64,000 bases of DNA from Aureococcus anophagefferens (lineage: Eukaryota; Sar; Pelagophyceae; Pelagomonadales; Pelagomonadaceae): contig NW_008705574.1 of the NCBI RefSeq assembly GCF_000186865.1, positions 196,282 through 260,281 of the forward strand, given 5' to 3'. Made by a program: the position numbers and the translations under genes. This document shows, piece after piece, positions 26,461-35,432 of this stretch. Every line of letters starts with the position of its first letter. The first letter of the stretch is position 1. The notes beneath the pieces are model-generated. The model saw only the letters and a program-made list of their open reading frames with translations. It made no database searches and had not been told where the DNA came from.

Positions 26461-29400
26461 ATGCGCCGCGTCGCGTGGGCGGTCCTCGCGGCCGCCGGGG
26501 CGGCGGCGCCGCGCGCCGTCGACGTCGCGCGCTACGAGCGGCAGGCGGCGCGCTTCATGGCGGACGCCGGAGGCGGCCGGCGCCTCGGCGGCGGGTCGCC
26601 GTCGGACGGCCCCGCGGACGCCATCGACCCGAACTGGGAGCTCGTCAAGAAGTCGCTCGAGGGCCTCATGATCAAGGAGGTCTGGCTCACGCTGTCGACG
26701 ATCGCCTACTACTCGCGGCTGTCGCTGAGCTACCAACTCGACCGCTTCTGCGGCTCGGACGGCCAGGCCAGCGCCTACAAGGCGCTCATCGCCGAGGGCA
26801 TGCTCCCGGCGGCGGCGGGCGCGCGCATGTCCCAGTGCAACGAGATCGGCCGCGGCCTCATCTGGGCCCAGATCGAGAGCATCGGGACGGACTACTACTA
26901 CGTCTGCCTCGTCACGGGCGAGTACTGGGAGTACACGAACACGCTCGGCAACCGCACGGTCTACGGCAGCGCGAACGCCGAAGCCGAGGCCTCGGACTTC
27001 CACGCGGCCTGCGCGGCCGCCTGCGCGGCGGCGAACGTCACCGCGTTCTGCTCGTGCTACTACGAGACGGACGACCTCGGCGCGCCGACGGGCCTGCTCC
27101 ACGGCGACGGGTACCCGGAGTCCTGGGACTGCCGCGAGTCCACGCTCTACCCGGCGGCCGAGGAAACCGGCGCCTGGTCGCTGCCCGTGTGGGACGAGTG
27201 CGTCGGCTGCCCGGACGCGGGGCTCGTCGTCGCCGCGACGCAGATCTTCGACGAGAACGGCACCGCGGTCGGCGTGGCGGGGTCGGACGTGTCCATGGAC
27301 TCCTTCTCCGTGCTCCTGAAGTCCTGGCGCGACGTCTTCGCGCCGCACCACGTCGTCTTCATCGTCTCCGGCGCGGGCGGGCGCGTCGACCCGGACGGCT
27401 ACCTCGTCGGCACGTCGGAGAGCGCGCCCGTCGTGGCCTGGGCGAACGGGACCGAGCACGGCAACGGGACCAAGTACCGCGTGCGCGCCGTCGACAGCGC
27501 CAGCGCGGTCGTCGCGGACGCGGCGCGGTGGTTCGCGGGCCGCGACTACGAGGACGACCGGCTCTACGTCGTCGGGGGCGCGTTCGTGCGGTCCATCGCC
27601 CTCTACTTCGACGTCTACCAGGGCCCGCTGGACTGGCACATGGTCTTCGTCCAGGACGTGGCCTGCGCGGGCTTCACGTACGCGGACCCGGGTCTCGGCC
27701 GGTGCGAGCCGTGCGAGTGGCCCTACCTCTCGCGGTCCGGCGTCGACTGCGACATGTGCGTCGCGGGCTACTACTACGTCCCCTGCCAATCGGGCACGTC
27801 CTACGAGCCCGGCGTCGGCTGCGTCGCGTGCGCGGCGGGCGAGGCGTGCCCGCGGGGCGTCACGGACGTCGGCGTCTGCGAACCCTGCCCGGCGCACGCG
27901 ACGTGCGACGAGGGCGCCGAGGTGGCGACGCTCAACCTGGACCGGGGCCGCTGGCGGCCGCACCGGGGGAGCCTCGACGTCTTCCGCTGCGACGTCCGCG
28001 AGGCCTGCGCCGGCGGCGCGATCCCGGACGGCGGCGGCGCCGGGGATTTGTGCGGCTCCAAGTACGAGGGGCGGCTCTGCTCGGCCTGCGGCGGCTACCG
28101 CTGGAAGACCATGGCCGGCAAGTGCCGCAACTGCGGCGCCTACGAGGCCATCGCGTCCATCGCGCTCTACTTTGTGGGCACCGTCGCCGTCGTCCTGCTC
28201 CTCCTGAGCCTGTCCGTGACGGAGCTGCCGGGCCACACGATGCTCCAGCGGCGGGGGGGCGTCCACGTGAGCCAGCGGCGGGGGCTCGCCGACGGCGCTC
28301 CGGCGCCCGACGCGGCACCGCGCGCGGACGACGCGCCGGCGGCGGAACGTCGGACCGCGCGCGCGCCGCGCGCGCTCCGGAATCTGCTGGCGGTCCTCGC
28401 GACGCCGCTGGGGCCGCGGCGGCCCGACAGCCCGGACCGCGTGTCCGCCGCGCGCCTCGAGGAGCTCTACCGCGTCTTCCGGCGGCCCCTGCCGGCGAAC
28501 GGCCGCGCGGAAATCGACCGCCGGGTCGCGACGTCCCGACCAAACTGTGACGTGCTCGAGCTCGGCCACATCGACGTCGATGCGGCCGAGTTTTGAACGG
28601 ATCGATCGCTCTCGTCGAGTCCTCGAAGCGGGGCCGAAGCGCTCGTGTCGAACCGTTCGAATACGCGCACGTTGAAGTCGCGTCGAAGATTCGAGTTCCG
28701 CGCAGGCGAACGGCGCGTCGACGGAGGAGCAGCAGCAGCGCGTCCGCGTCATGCGGCTCACGACGAAGCTCCGGCTCAAGTGGAAGTCGCTCTTCGTGAC
28801 GATGCAGATCTTGGGCACGACGGCCGTCAACGCCTTCTCCTGGCCGCCCATCTTCGGCACGCTCGTGACCGTCGCGAACGTCCTGAACAAGCCGAGCTTC
28901 CTCGGCGCGCTCACGTGCGTCGTCGACCTCACGCCGGGCCGGGTCTCGTTCTACACGGAGTACGTCGCGACGACGCTGGGCCCCATCGTCGCCGTCGTCG
29001 CCTTCGACCTCGGGCTCCGGTTCCTCGCTCCGCCGGCGCACCGGCGCCGGTACAGCTCGACGGCGTTCGCCGTCGTCGTCGTCTACTGCATCTTCCCGGG
29101 CGTCTGCGCGCTCGTCGTGCGCTACTGGAGCTGCCGCACCTTCGACGACGGCGTCTACTACCTCGCCGACGACCTGGCGATCCGCTGCGGGGGCCGCGCG
29201 TACCGGGCCTACGAGGCCTACGCGATCCTCATGGTCTTCGTCTGGCCCGTGGGCGCGCCGGCGCTGCTCTACGCGCTGTGCTGGACGCACCGGGGCCGCA
29301 TCGACCCCTTCGGGTTCCGCAAGGGCGTCGACCTCGAGCGCGCGGCGCTCCACCTGCTCGTGAGCCCGCGGGAGATTTTAGACCGCGCGGACGCGATCCG

Positions 29401-30181
29401 CGAGAACGACCCCGTCATCGGGCCGACGCGCATGATCTGGATCCCCTACGAGCCCGAGTTCTGGTACTTCGAGTCCGTGGAGACGATCCGGCGCATGGGC
29501 TACACCGTCGCGTCGGCCGTGATCCCCGAGGGCGGCATGCTCCTCGTCTTCCTCGTCCTGTTGACGTGCGCGTCGCTCAAGGTCTACGGCGGCTACCGGC
29601 CCTTCGACGACGAGACGGACAACCTCCTCGCGGAGAACCTGTCCTGGCTGCTGCTGGCCATCTACCTCATCGCGCTCGCGTGCGTGCTGCGCGACGACGC
29701 GTCGAACGCCGCCGTCGACGCGATCCTCAACTCGCTCGTCGCGCTCGCGTTCTGCTACGGCATCGCCGTCGTCGCGGCGGACCTCACGCGGGAAAAAAAG
29801 ATCGTCGCGATCGTCTGGGCCCGCGCGCGGCGCGCGAAGCCCTACGTCGTCGAGCGGCTCCGGCGGGCGCCGCGCGCCGCGCCCGCGGCGGAGCCGCCGC
29901 CGCGCGCCGCGCCGCGCGCGAAGCTCGCGCGCGGCTCCGTGGAGCTGGGATCGACGGCGTACCTCCGGGGCGCCAAGTCCGACGAGCCCGCGGCGCCGGG
30001 CCTCGCGCGGCCCGCGCTCCGCTCGGAGACGTCGGAGTTCCTGGGCACGGCGAACCCGCTCAACAGGCACGTGCACCGCGTCGCGGCGCTCAAGGCGACG
30101 GCGTCCCGGCTCTTCCCGCGGCCCGACGCGCCGGGCGCGGCGCCCGCGGCGCTGCCCGAGCTCGCCGAGGAGGAGGAGTAA
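26461..30181 (+). CDS. Cache-domain multi-pass membrane receptor with introner
   Basis: Exons 26461-28494 and 28706-30181 give 1169 residues. Signal peptide; extracellular dCache-like sensor (about 55-390; IFDENGTAVGVAGSDVSMD is a typical membrane-distal Cache strand-turn, with several N-glycosylation sites); a Cys-rich region at about 405-560 (CEPCEWP, CVACAAGEACP) like GCC2/GCC3 repeats; a membrane helix (ALYFVGTVAVVLLLL); a cytoplasmic loop; a further group of helices shared with the gene at 1-1665; and a basic, Ala-rich tail. A chemosensory role is inferred. Splicing of the introner restores LPANGASTEEQQQ before the second group of helices. Confidence 0.75.
28495..28705 (-). mobile_element. 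Introner copy C (211-base GC-AG intron)
   Basis: Target duplication GCGAACGG at 28495-28502 and 28706-28713. Inverted ends CCGCGCGGAAATCGA and CTGCGCGGAACTCGA. The interior aligns with copies A and B read antisense: ...ATCGCTCTCG, CCTCGAAGCG, CACGTTGAAG. As the duplicated target starts with GC, the exact splice is GC-AG; it keeps the frame. More diverged than A, B and E, so an older insertion. Confidence 0.75.
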
Positions 30182-30201
30182 CATAAGCTTTTTAATCACA
30201 G

Positions 30202-30330
30202 CTTGAAGTTCAAGTTGAACAGTTCTTGAATGGGGAAAGCGGCGAGGCATGGCCACGTTCTCGCTTGACATGTACAGAAACTTGAAGTTCAAGTAGGCCT
30301 TCGGGGGCGGAAAGCGGCGAGGCATGGCAA
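30202..30330 (+). repeat. Imperfect tandem duplication of leader and start-codon context
   Basis: CTTGAAGTTCAAGT occurs at 30202 and 30281, and AAAGCGGCGAGGCATGGC at 30236 and 30311. The second copy holds the ATG of the next gene; the first ATG (30249) opens a 15-codon uORF ending TAG at 30294-30296. A local duplication of a promoter/start region is the simplest reading. Confidence 0.75.
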
Positions 30331-31283
30331 AGTTCGTGCTCCTGCTCGCGGCCGCCGCGGCGCTCGTGCCGCCCGCACCCCGGCGCAGTTCGCGCACGAA
30401 ACGCTTCTATCTGGAGGAGGTCGTGCGCGCGAAGCTCGCCGAGGTCGAGGGCCTCAACGCGAAGCACGCCTCCGGGCAGGACAGCGACGTGCGGTCGCGG
30501 CTCGCCTTCGGCGCCACGAAGGGCAACACGCGCTTCAGCGCCGCGCTGCGGCGCACGCTCGACGACGGGTCGCGCCAGCTCTCCGTCGTCGCCGACGTCA
30601 AGCGCCGGTCGCCGCACGGCGGCCGCGACGGCGGCGGCGCGACGCTCGCGTCGTTCTCGGACGCGGGCAAGGTCTGCGAGGAGCTGGCGAATTGGCCCGT
30701 GGACGCGCTGTCGGTCTGCGCCGACGGCCCGGCCTACGGCGGCGCGCTCGAGGACGTCGCCGCCGCGCGGCGCGCCGTGGCGGGCCTCGGCGACGCGCGG
30801 CCGCCGATCCTCTTCAAGGACTTTGTGGTCGACCCGATCCAGATCGCGCTGGCCGCGGAGCTCGGCGCCGACGCCGTGCTGCTGTCGACGACGGTGCTCG
30901 GCGGGCGCCTCGTGGACCTCCTCGACATCGCGACCGTCTGCGGCGTCGAGTGCGCCGTCGAGGTCCACACGCCGAACGAGTGCCAGTTCGCGCTGCACGC
31001 GGGCGCGACGCTCCTCGTCTGCACGAACGTGGACCGCACGACGGGCGTCAACCACGACAACCAGGCCCTGGGGCTCAAGGGCCTCATCCCGCCGAACGTC
31101 GTCGCGCTCGCCGCGGCCGCGGCGACGGACGCGCCGTCGGCGCGCGCGCTCGCGGCCGCGGGCTACGACGGCGTCCTCCTCGGCCGCCGGCTCCTCGCGG
31201 ACCCGAGCGGCGCGAAGCGCCTCGTCGCGCAGATCCGCGACATCGCCGTCGCGCCCGCGGACATGCTCGCGTACGGCGGCTAA
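30324..31283 (+). CDS. Indole-3-glycerol-phosphate synthase-like protein
   Basis: 319 residues. A TIM-barrel of the TrpC family: VVADVKRRSPHGG (catalytic Lys loop), ILFKDFVVDPIQI (second Lys), AVEVHTPNE (Glu) and LVCTNVDR (Asn). The family closes CdRP to indole-glycerol phosphate in tryptophan synthesis. The usual ESGI motif after strand 7 is absent: the sequence there reads NVVALAAAAATDAPSARA, so an active-site Glu/Ser appears lost. The N-terminus is a short hydrophobic signal (MAKFVLLLAAAAALVPPAP), probably plastid import. It ends two bases from the convergent ferredoxin gene. Confidence 0.75.
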   Translation: MAKFVLLLAAAAALVPPAPRRSSRTKRFYLEEVVRAKLAEVEGLNAKHASGQDSDVRSRLAFGATKGNTRFSAALRRTLDDGSRQLSVVADVKRRSPHGGRDGGGATLASFSDAGKVCEELANWPVDALSVCADGPAYGGALEDVAAARRAVAGLGDARPPILFKDFVVDPIQIALAAELGADAVLLSTTVLGGRLVDLLDIATVCGVECAVEVHTPNECQFALHAGATLLVCTNVDRTTGVNHDNQALGLKGLIPPNVVALAAAAATDAPSARALAAAGYDGVLLGRRLLADPSGAKRLVAQIRDIAVAPADMLAYGG

Positions 31284-31285
31284 CG

Positions 31286-31795
31286 CTATCGGTGTAAACT
31301 CGAAAAGGCCTCGGGCGCGAGGAGGCGCGCCCGTCGTCGGCGCGCGCGCTCGACCTTCGCCGGGTCCGCGCCCGCCGCGCGCTGCTCCGCGTCGAGCGCG
31401 GCGGCGAGCAGCGCCGCGCCCTCGCGCGTCGACGCGCGGTCCGGCCGGGACAGGAGCTTGAGCGCGCGGAACCGCATGCCCGCCGCGCGCTTCTGCATGA
31501 TGCCGTCGCGCGCGATCGCCGGCGTCGCTCCGAGGCGCAGCCGCGCCGCGGCCGCGTTGACGACGGCGGCGCACTCCGCGGGGCCGTCGACCCGGCCGTG
31601 CAGGTCGCCGCCGCGGTGCACGTTCGGCGAGGACGTGCACTGCTGCGTGCACGCCGTCGTGCCGACGGAGAGGACGTCGGCGCCGGCGCACGACGACCGC
31701 ACCTCGGCGCAGAGCTCCTCGATCTCCACGAGCGTCGCGGCGCTGCCGAGGCCCGCGCAGTCGACGCCGCGGCAGACGAGGATCGCCGGGGACAT
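31286..31795 (-). CDS. Thioredoxin-like 2Fe-2S ferredoxin domain protein
   Basis: 169 residues. The first 85 residues carry the pattern CRGVDCAGLGSA ... TTACTQQC ... PNVHRGGDLHGRV, typical of thioredoxin-like ferredoxins (the NuoE-like family). Four Cys can hold a 2Fe-2S cluster. The C-terminal half is Arg/Ala-rich and helical. The ATG at 31795 directly precedes the domain; an upstream ATG at 31927 would add a Gly/Arg-rich stretch. Redox role inferred. Confidence 0.7.
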   Translation of the reverse strand: MSPAILVCRGVDCAGLGSAATLVEIEELCAEVRSSCAGADVLSVGTTACTQQCTSSPNVHRGGDLHGRVDGPAECAAVVNAAAARLRLGATPAIARDGIMQKRAAGMRFRALKLLSRPDRASTREGAALLAAALDAEQRAAGADPAKVERARRRRARLLAPEAFSSLHR

Positions 31796-31928
31796 GAAAG
31801 TGCGGCGGCTCAGGACATGGCAGGAAGCCTGCTGCAACACGCCATTGCCTCGGCCTCCCTCGCCAACATCGGTTTTTTTACCCACAGCGGCCCGCAGCGG
31901 CAGCCCACGAGGTTCGCGATCGAACACG

Positions 31929-32675
31929 ATGGTGAACGTCCGCTGCGACGAGGAGGAGGATGAGGACTACGAGGTGCGGAAGATCGCCGCGCGCGTCATG
32001 GCCAAGGCGCCGGGCCGGCAGCCCGAGACGAAGCGCGAGGGCTTCGGGAGCAAGATCGCCCAGGACATCTACGACGAGCTCGAGATGGAGGTCAACTACG
32101 TCATGGAGGCGCGGGGCTGGGCGCGCGAGGCGCAGACGGACAGCATCGAGGTCTGCGTGCACAAGCTCGCCGAGGACCAGGGCGTCGAGGTCAAGGACCA
32201 CGTACAGGCGACGATGAACCTCCTGCGGGACACGATCGTCTACAAGAAGGCCGAGGGGCGCATCGCGGCGGAGAAGAAGCGGCGCGCCGCCGTCGAGGAG
32301 GCGAAGCGCCGGGCGCTCGAGCTCGAGGCGCCGCCGCCGCCGCCCGCGGAGCCCGACGAGCCGCCGTCGCCGCCGACGCCGCCCGGGCGGAAGGTATCGC
32401 TCAAGGAGGCGCAGAAGCTCTACGCGGACTACAAGAAGGCGGAGATGGGCAAGCTCCGCAAGGCGAACCCGGGCAAGGGGCCGAGCGACCTCCGGGACAT
32501 CATCTACCAGAGCTGGCAGGGCAGCGACGAGAACCCGAAGAACTGCCGCGGCAAGTGGGCCGCGCTCGCGGCGCCGAGCCCCGCGCCGGCCTTCGACGCG
32601 GCCGACGTCATCGCGCCCGTCGACGACGACGAGCCGACGGTGGAGTGGGTCGACGAGTCGGACGCCGCGGACTAG
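31929..32675 (+). CDS. Unknown charged protein
   Basis: 248 residues: an acidic N-terminus, a helical region with KIAQDIYDELEMEVNYVMEA, a basic coiled coil (KAEGRIAAEKKRRAAVEEAK), a Pro-rich linker and a C-terminal helix-rich piece (SLKEAQKLYADYKKAEMGKL; IIYQSWQGSDENP), then an acidic tail. It may be a chromatin- or RNA-associated protein; no family recognised. Its last codons and stop are repeated downstream (32652-32811). Confidence 0.5.
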   Translation: MVNVRCDEEEDEDYEVRKIAARVMAKAPGRQPETKREGFGSKIAQDIYDELEMEVNYVMEARGWAREAQTDSIEVCVHKLAEDQGVEVKDHVQATMNLLRDTIVYKKAEGRIAAEKKRRAAVEEAKRRALELEAPPPPPAEPDEPPSPPTPPGRKVSLKEAQKLYADYKKAEMGKLRKANPGKGPSDLRDIIYQSWQGSDENPKNCRGKWAALAAPSPAPAFDAADVIAPVDDDEPTVEWVDESDAAD

Positions 32676-32811
32676 GAGCTAACATATCCCGCCGGTGCAC
32701 GTGTGACGAGTCGGACGCCGCGGACTCGGAGCTAGCATATCCCGCCGGTGTGGCGAGTCGGACGCCGCGGACTAGGAGCGAGCTCCTAGGAGCCAACATA
32801 TCCCGCCGGTG
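32652..32811 (+). repeat. Three tandem copies of a gene's 3' end
   Basis: A 46-base unit starting GACGAGTCGGACGCCGCGGA and ending in CATATCCCGCCGGTG spans the stop codon. Copies are at 32652-32697, 32705-32750 and 32753-32811. Copies 1 and 3 keep the TAG; copy 2 has TCG. Copy 3 has an extra palindrome GCTCCTAGGAGC and ends one base before the stop of the convergent gene. Confidence 0.85.
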
Positions 32812-33825
32812 TTATCGCGCCGACGCGTCCGCGCTGGGGAGCTCGGGGACGGAGAGCGGGAGCGCGGGGAGCACGGCGACGGCCTCGGGCGCGGCCGGCG
32901 CGAGCAAGCCCTGCTTCAGCAGCTTGGCCATCTCCGCGGACGACGCGGGCCGCGCCGCGCGGCTCGCCGAGTTGACGCTCCGGTCCCGCGTCGTCGTCAC
33001 GACCAAGTTGCCCGCGTCGTCCTTCGCCGTCCGCTTCACGACGGTCTGCGTCTCGACGCGCTCCTGGGGGTTGCTGTTGGACCGCGTGGACCGCTGGCGC
33101 TGGACGCGCGTCACGGCCTGGCCGTCGTCGCCCTTGAGCTTCTGGGTCACCGTCGTCGACGACTCGACGTAGAACGAGTCGCCGGCGAGAGGCCGCGCGT
33201 CGCCCGCGTGCGAGAACGCCGCCGCGAAGAAGAGGGCGTTCGCGAGGATGGCGCCGCCGGCGAGCGTCGACGCGAGGGGGCGGCTCCTGACGGCGGCGAG
33301 GACCGTCGCGGGGAACTCGGCCGCGTCCGCGACGGCCGCCGGCGCCGCCGCGCCGGCCGCGGGCGCGCCGAGCCGCACGAGCTCCCCGCCGAGCGTCTCG
33401 ACGTACCGGCGCTCCAGCAGGCCGCCGCCGTCGAGCACCGACGTGCGCGTCACGACGAGCGTCGTCGCGTCGCCGTCGAGCGCGCCGACGTACGCGCTCT
33501 CGCCCTCCGCGCGCCAGTCCTCGAGCGTCCGCGGGTCCGGCGGGCAGTCCCGGTCGAGCGCCGCGAGCCGCCGCCGCACGTCGCCGGCGCTGCGGCCGCT
33601 CAGCGCCGCCGACGTCGACCGGAGCTCGTCGTAGAAGAGGTAGGGGCCCGCCGCGCCGCGCCGCGTGAAGGCGTCGACGTTGTCGAGGAGCGCCCAGTCC
33701 TCGCGCGGCTCCCAGTCGTCGCCGGGCGACGCGCGGAGGGACCGGCGCTGCGGCGGACCCTGCGGCCTCAGGAAGGCCGTCGCGGGCGCCGCGACGACGC
33801 ATATCCACGCGCAGAGCGGCCTCAT
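32812..33825 (-). CDS. Plastid-targeted membrane protein, unknown
   Basis: 337 residues. MRPLCAWICVVAAPATAF then LRPQGPP is a signal peptide with a plastid-type cleavage motif. One likely membrane segment at about 185-205 (TLAGGAILANALFFAAAF). The region after it is rich in Thr/Gln/Arg (VTQKLKGDDGQAVTRVQRQR), the C-terminus in Ala/Pro. No domain recognised. Confidence 0.55.
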   Translation of the reverse strand: MRPLCAWICVVAAPATAFLRPQGPPQRRSLRASPGDDWEPREDWALLDNVDAFTRRGAAGPYLFYDELRSTSAALSGRSAGDVRRRLAALDRDCPPDPRTLEDWRAEGESAYVGALDGDATTLVVTRTSVLDGGGLLERRYVETLGGELVRLGAPAAGAAAPAAVADAAEFPATVLAAVRSRPLASTLAGGAILANALFFAAAFSHAGDARPLAGDSFYVESSTTVTQKLKGDDGQAVTRVQRQRSTRSNSNPQERVETQTVVKRTAKDDAGNLVVTTTRDRSVNSASRAARPASSAEMAKLLKQGLLAPAAPEAVAVLPALPLSVPELPSADASAR

Positions 33826-34042
33826 CGAGTCCTGCCGTGGCTGTCCAGGCTGTCACAGTGCACGAGGCCGATCGAATCGCGCATCGTTTGTGGCAACTCC
33901 GCTGCAGTGCAGACCTCGGGCCGTCGCAGAGGACGCTGTAGCTCTCCGCGAAGGCCGTAACTACACCGGCGGTCCGCAGGCCTCGCTCGCTCTTTGACAC
34001 CGGGTATCGCCCCGCGCGCGCCCCACCGGTTCCGCGGGCCCG

Positions 34043-34702
34043 ATGTCGTCGGCGGCGCGGCGGCGCCTCGTGCGCGACTTCAAGCGCCTGCAGAGCGACT
34101 CGCCGTCGGGCGTGACGGCGGCGCCGAACGACAACAACATCCTCAGCTGGCAGGTGCGTCGCCCGTCGCCGCCGCCGCCCGCGCGCGCGCGCCGGACGCC
34201 GCCGGGCGGCGTTTCGAGACCCGCGCGCGCGCAGGCGATCATCTTCGGACCGGACGACACGTCCTGGGAGGGCGGCACCTTCAAGCTCGAGCTCACGTTC
34301 ACGGAGGACTATCCCAACAAGGTGCGTCGACGCGTCGGGGGGTGGGGGTTCTCTGGGCGGCGGAGGGCGCGAGCGCGCGTCGCGCGCGGCCGATCGAGGG
34401 GACCGTCTCGATACGTCGCGCGTCCACGCCGCGCGCCCCAGGCGCCGGCCGTGCGGTTCACGACGCGCATCTTCCACCCGAACATCTACAACGACGGCCA
34501 GATCTGCCTCGACATCCTCCAGAACCAGTGGAGCCCCATCTACGACATCTCGGCGATCCTCACGTCGATCCAGTCGCTCCTCAGCGACCCCAATCCGGCG
34601 TCGCCGGCCAACTCCGAGGCCTCGAAGCTCTTCAGCGAGAACAGGCGCGAGTACAACCGCCGCGTCCGCGAGGTCGTCGAGCAGAGCTGGGACGACGGCG
34701 AG

Positions 34703-34748
<46 letters not shown>

Positions 34749-34753
34749 CCTAG
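34043..34753 (+). CDS. RAD6: Ubiquitin-conjugating enzyme E2, RAD6/UBC2 type
   Basis: Three exons, 34043-34153, 34235-34321 and 34442-34753, encode 169 residues. [34 protein letters not shown] (catalytic Cys), [13 protein letters not shown] and a C-terminal run of Asp are hallmarks of RAD6, which ubiquitinates histone H2B and PCNA. The acidic tail occurs in yeast RAD6 and is lacking in animal homologues. Both introns are multiples of three (81 and 120) and contain no in-frame stop, so the unspliced frame is open throughout. Confidence 0.9.
34154..34234 (+). other. 81-base intron of RAD6 gene
   Basis: GTGCGTCG ... GCGCAG, phase 0, joining LSWQ to AIIFGPDD. Length divisible by three, no stop in frame. 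Confidence 0.8.
34322..34441 (+). other. 120-base intron of RAD6 gene
   Basis: GTGCGTCG ... GCCCCAG, phase 0, joining DYPNK to APAVRF. It starts with the same eight bases as the first intron. Also 3n and open. Confidence 0.8.
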
Positions 34754-35060
34754 GACGGGGACCCGCCGCATCGACCTCGCGACGAAACCTGCATATATTC
34801 TTGCCTCGTTCGCGCGTTCGCGCCCGGGACGACGTCGTCGCGGCGGCCGCGGCAAGTGCCGCTGCGCGCGGACGCCGTGTGGCGCCGTCGCCGGCGCTCT
34901 CCGAGTCGCCGGCGGCCGAGCTCTCCAGCCCGCTCCGAGTCTCCGAGGGCTCCTCGCTCAAGTGCGCGCCCGCGACCACCGCTGCGACGCGTGCGCGGCC
35001 GCAGTACCTCGAAGAACAGCTGTGCGCGTCGCAGCGTTGGCGACGACCCGCGCCCTCGAA
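34754..35060 (+). other. Intergenic region with A/T island
   Basis: 307 bases. CATATATTC at about 34790 is a possible TATA-type element for the next gene. Nothing else seen. Confidence 0.35.
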
Positions 35061-35420
35061 CCCATGCCTTCCCTGGTCGCCCGCGACTGCCGCGTCGAGC
35101 TCGCCGCGCCGACGCTCCAGCGCGGCGCGGCCGTCGGCGACATCAACGGCGTCGAGACGCACTGCCTCTGCTGCAAGTTCGGCGACTACTCGACGGTCTT
35201 CTTCACGCAGAACGGCGGCGTCGGCGCCGTCGTGACGGCGGCCGGCGCGGCGACGAGCACGAAGATGGGCTCGCGCGGCGACGACGGCCTCGCGGACCTC
35301 CTCGCGCGCAAGCTCTCGGGGCTCGTCGACCAGCGCATCGTGCTCACGCTCGCCGTGCGGAAACTGAGCACGATCGCCGACGTCAGGGCGCTCGTCGCGC
35401 TCTTCGAACGCGCGAGGTAA
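35061..35420 (+). CDS. Proteasome assembly chaperone 3-like protein
   Basis: 119 residues, the size of PSMG3/Pba3 (about 120). A beta-rich fold with GVETHCLCCKFGDYSTVFFT, GGVGAVVTA, and a C-terminal helical part LVDQRIVLTLAVRKL, DVRALVALFERAR fits the PSMG3 family, which guides assembly of the 20S alpha ring. ATG 35061 gives the family length; the upstream frame adds no homology. Confidence 0.55.
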   Translation, partial: PMPSLVARDCRVELAAPTLQRGAAVGDINGVETHCLCCKFGDYSTVFFTQNGGVGAVVTAAGAATSTKMGSRGDDGLADLLARKLSGLVDQRIVLTLAVRKLSTIADVRALVALFERAR

Positions 35421-35432
35421 GCGCTTCCTAGA

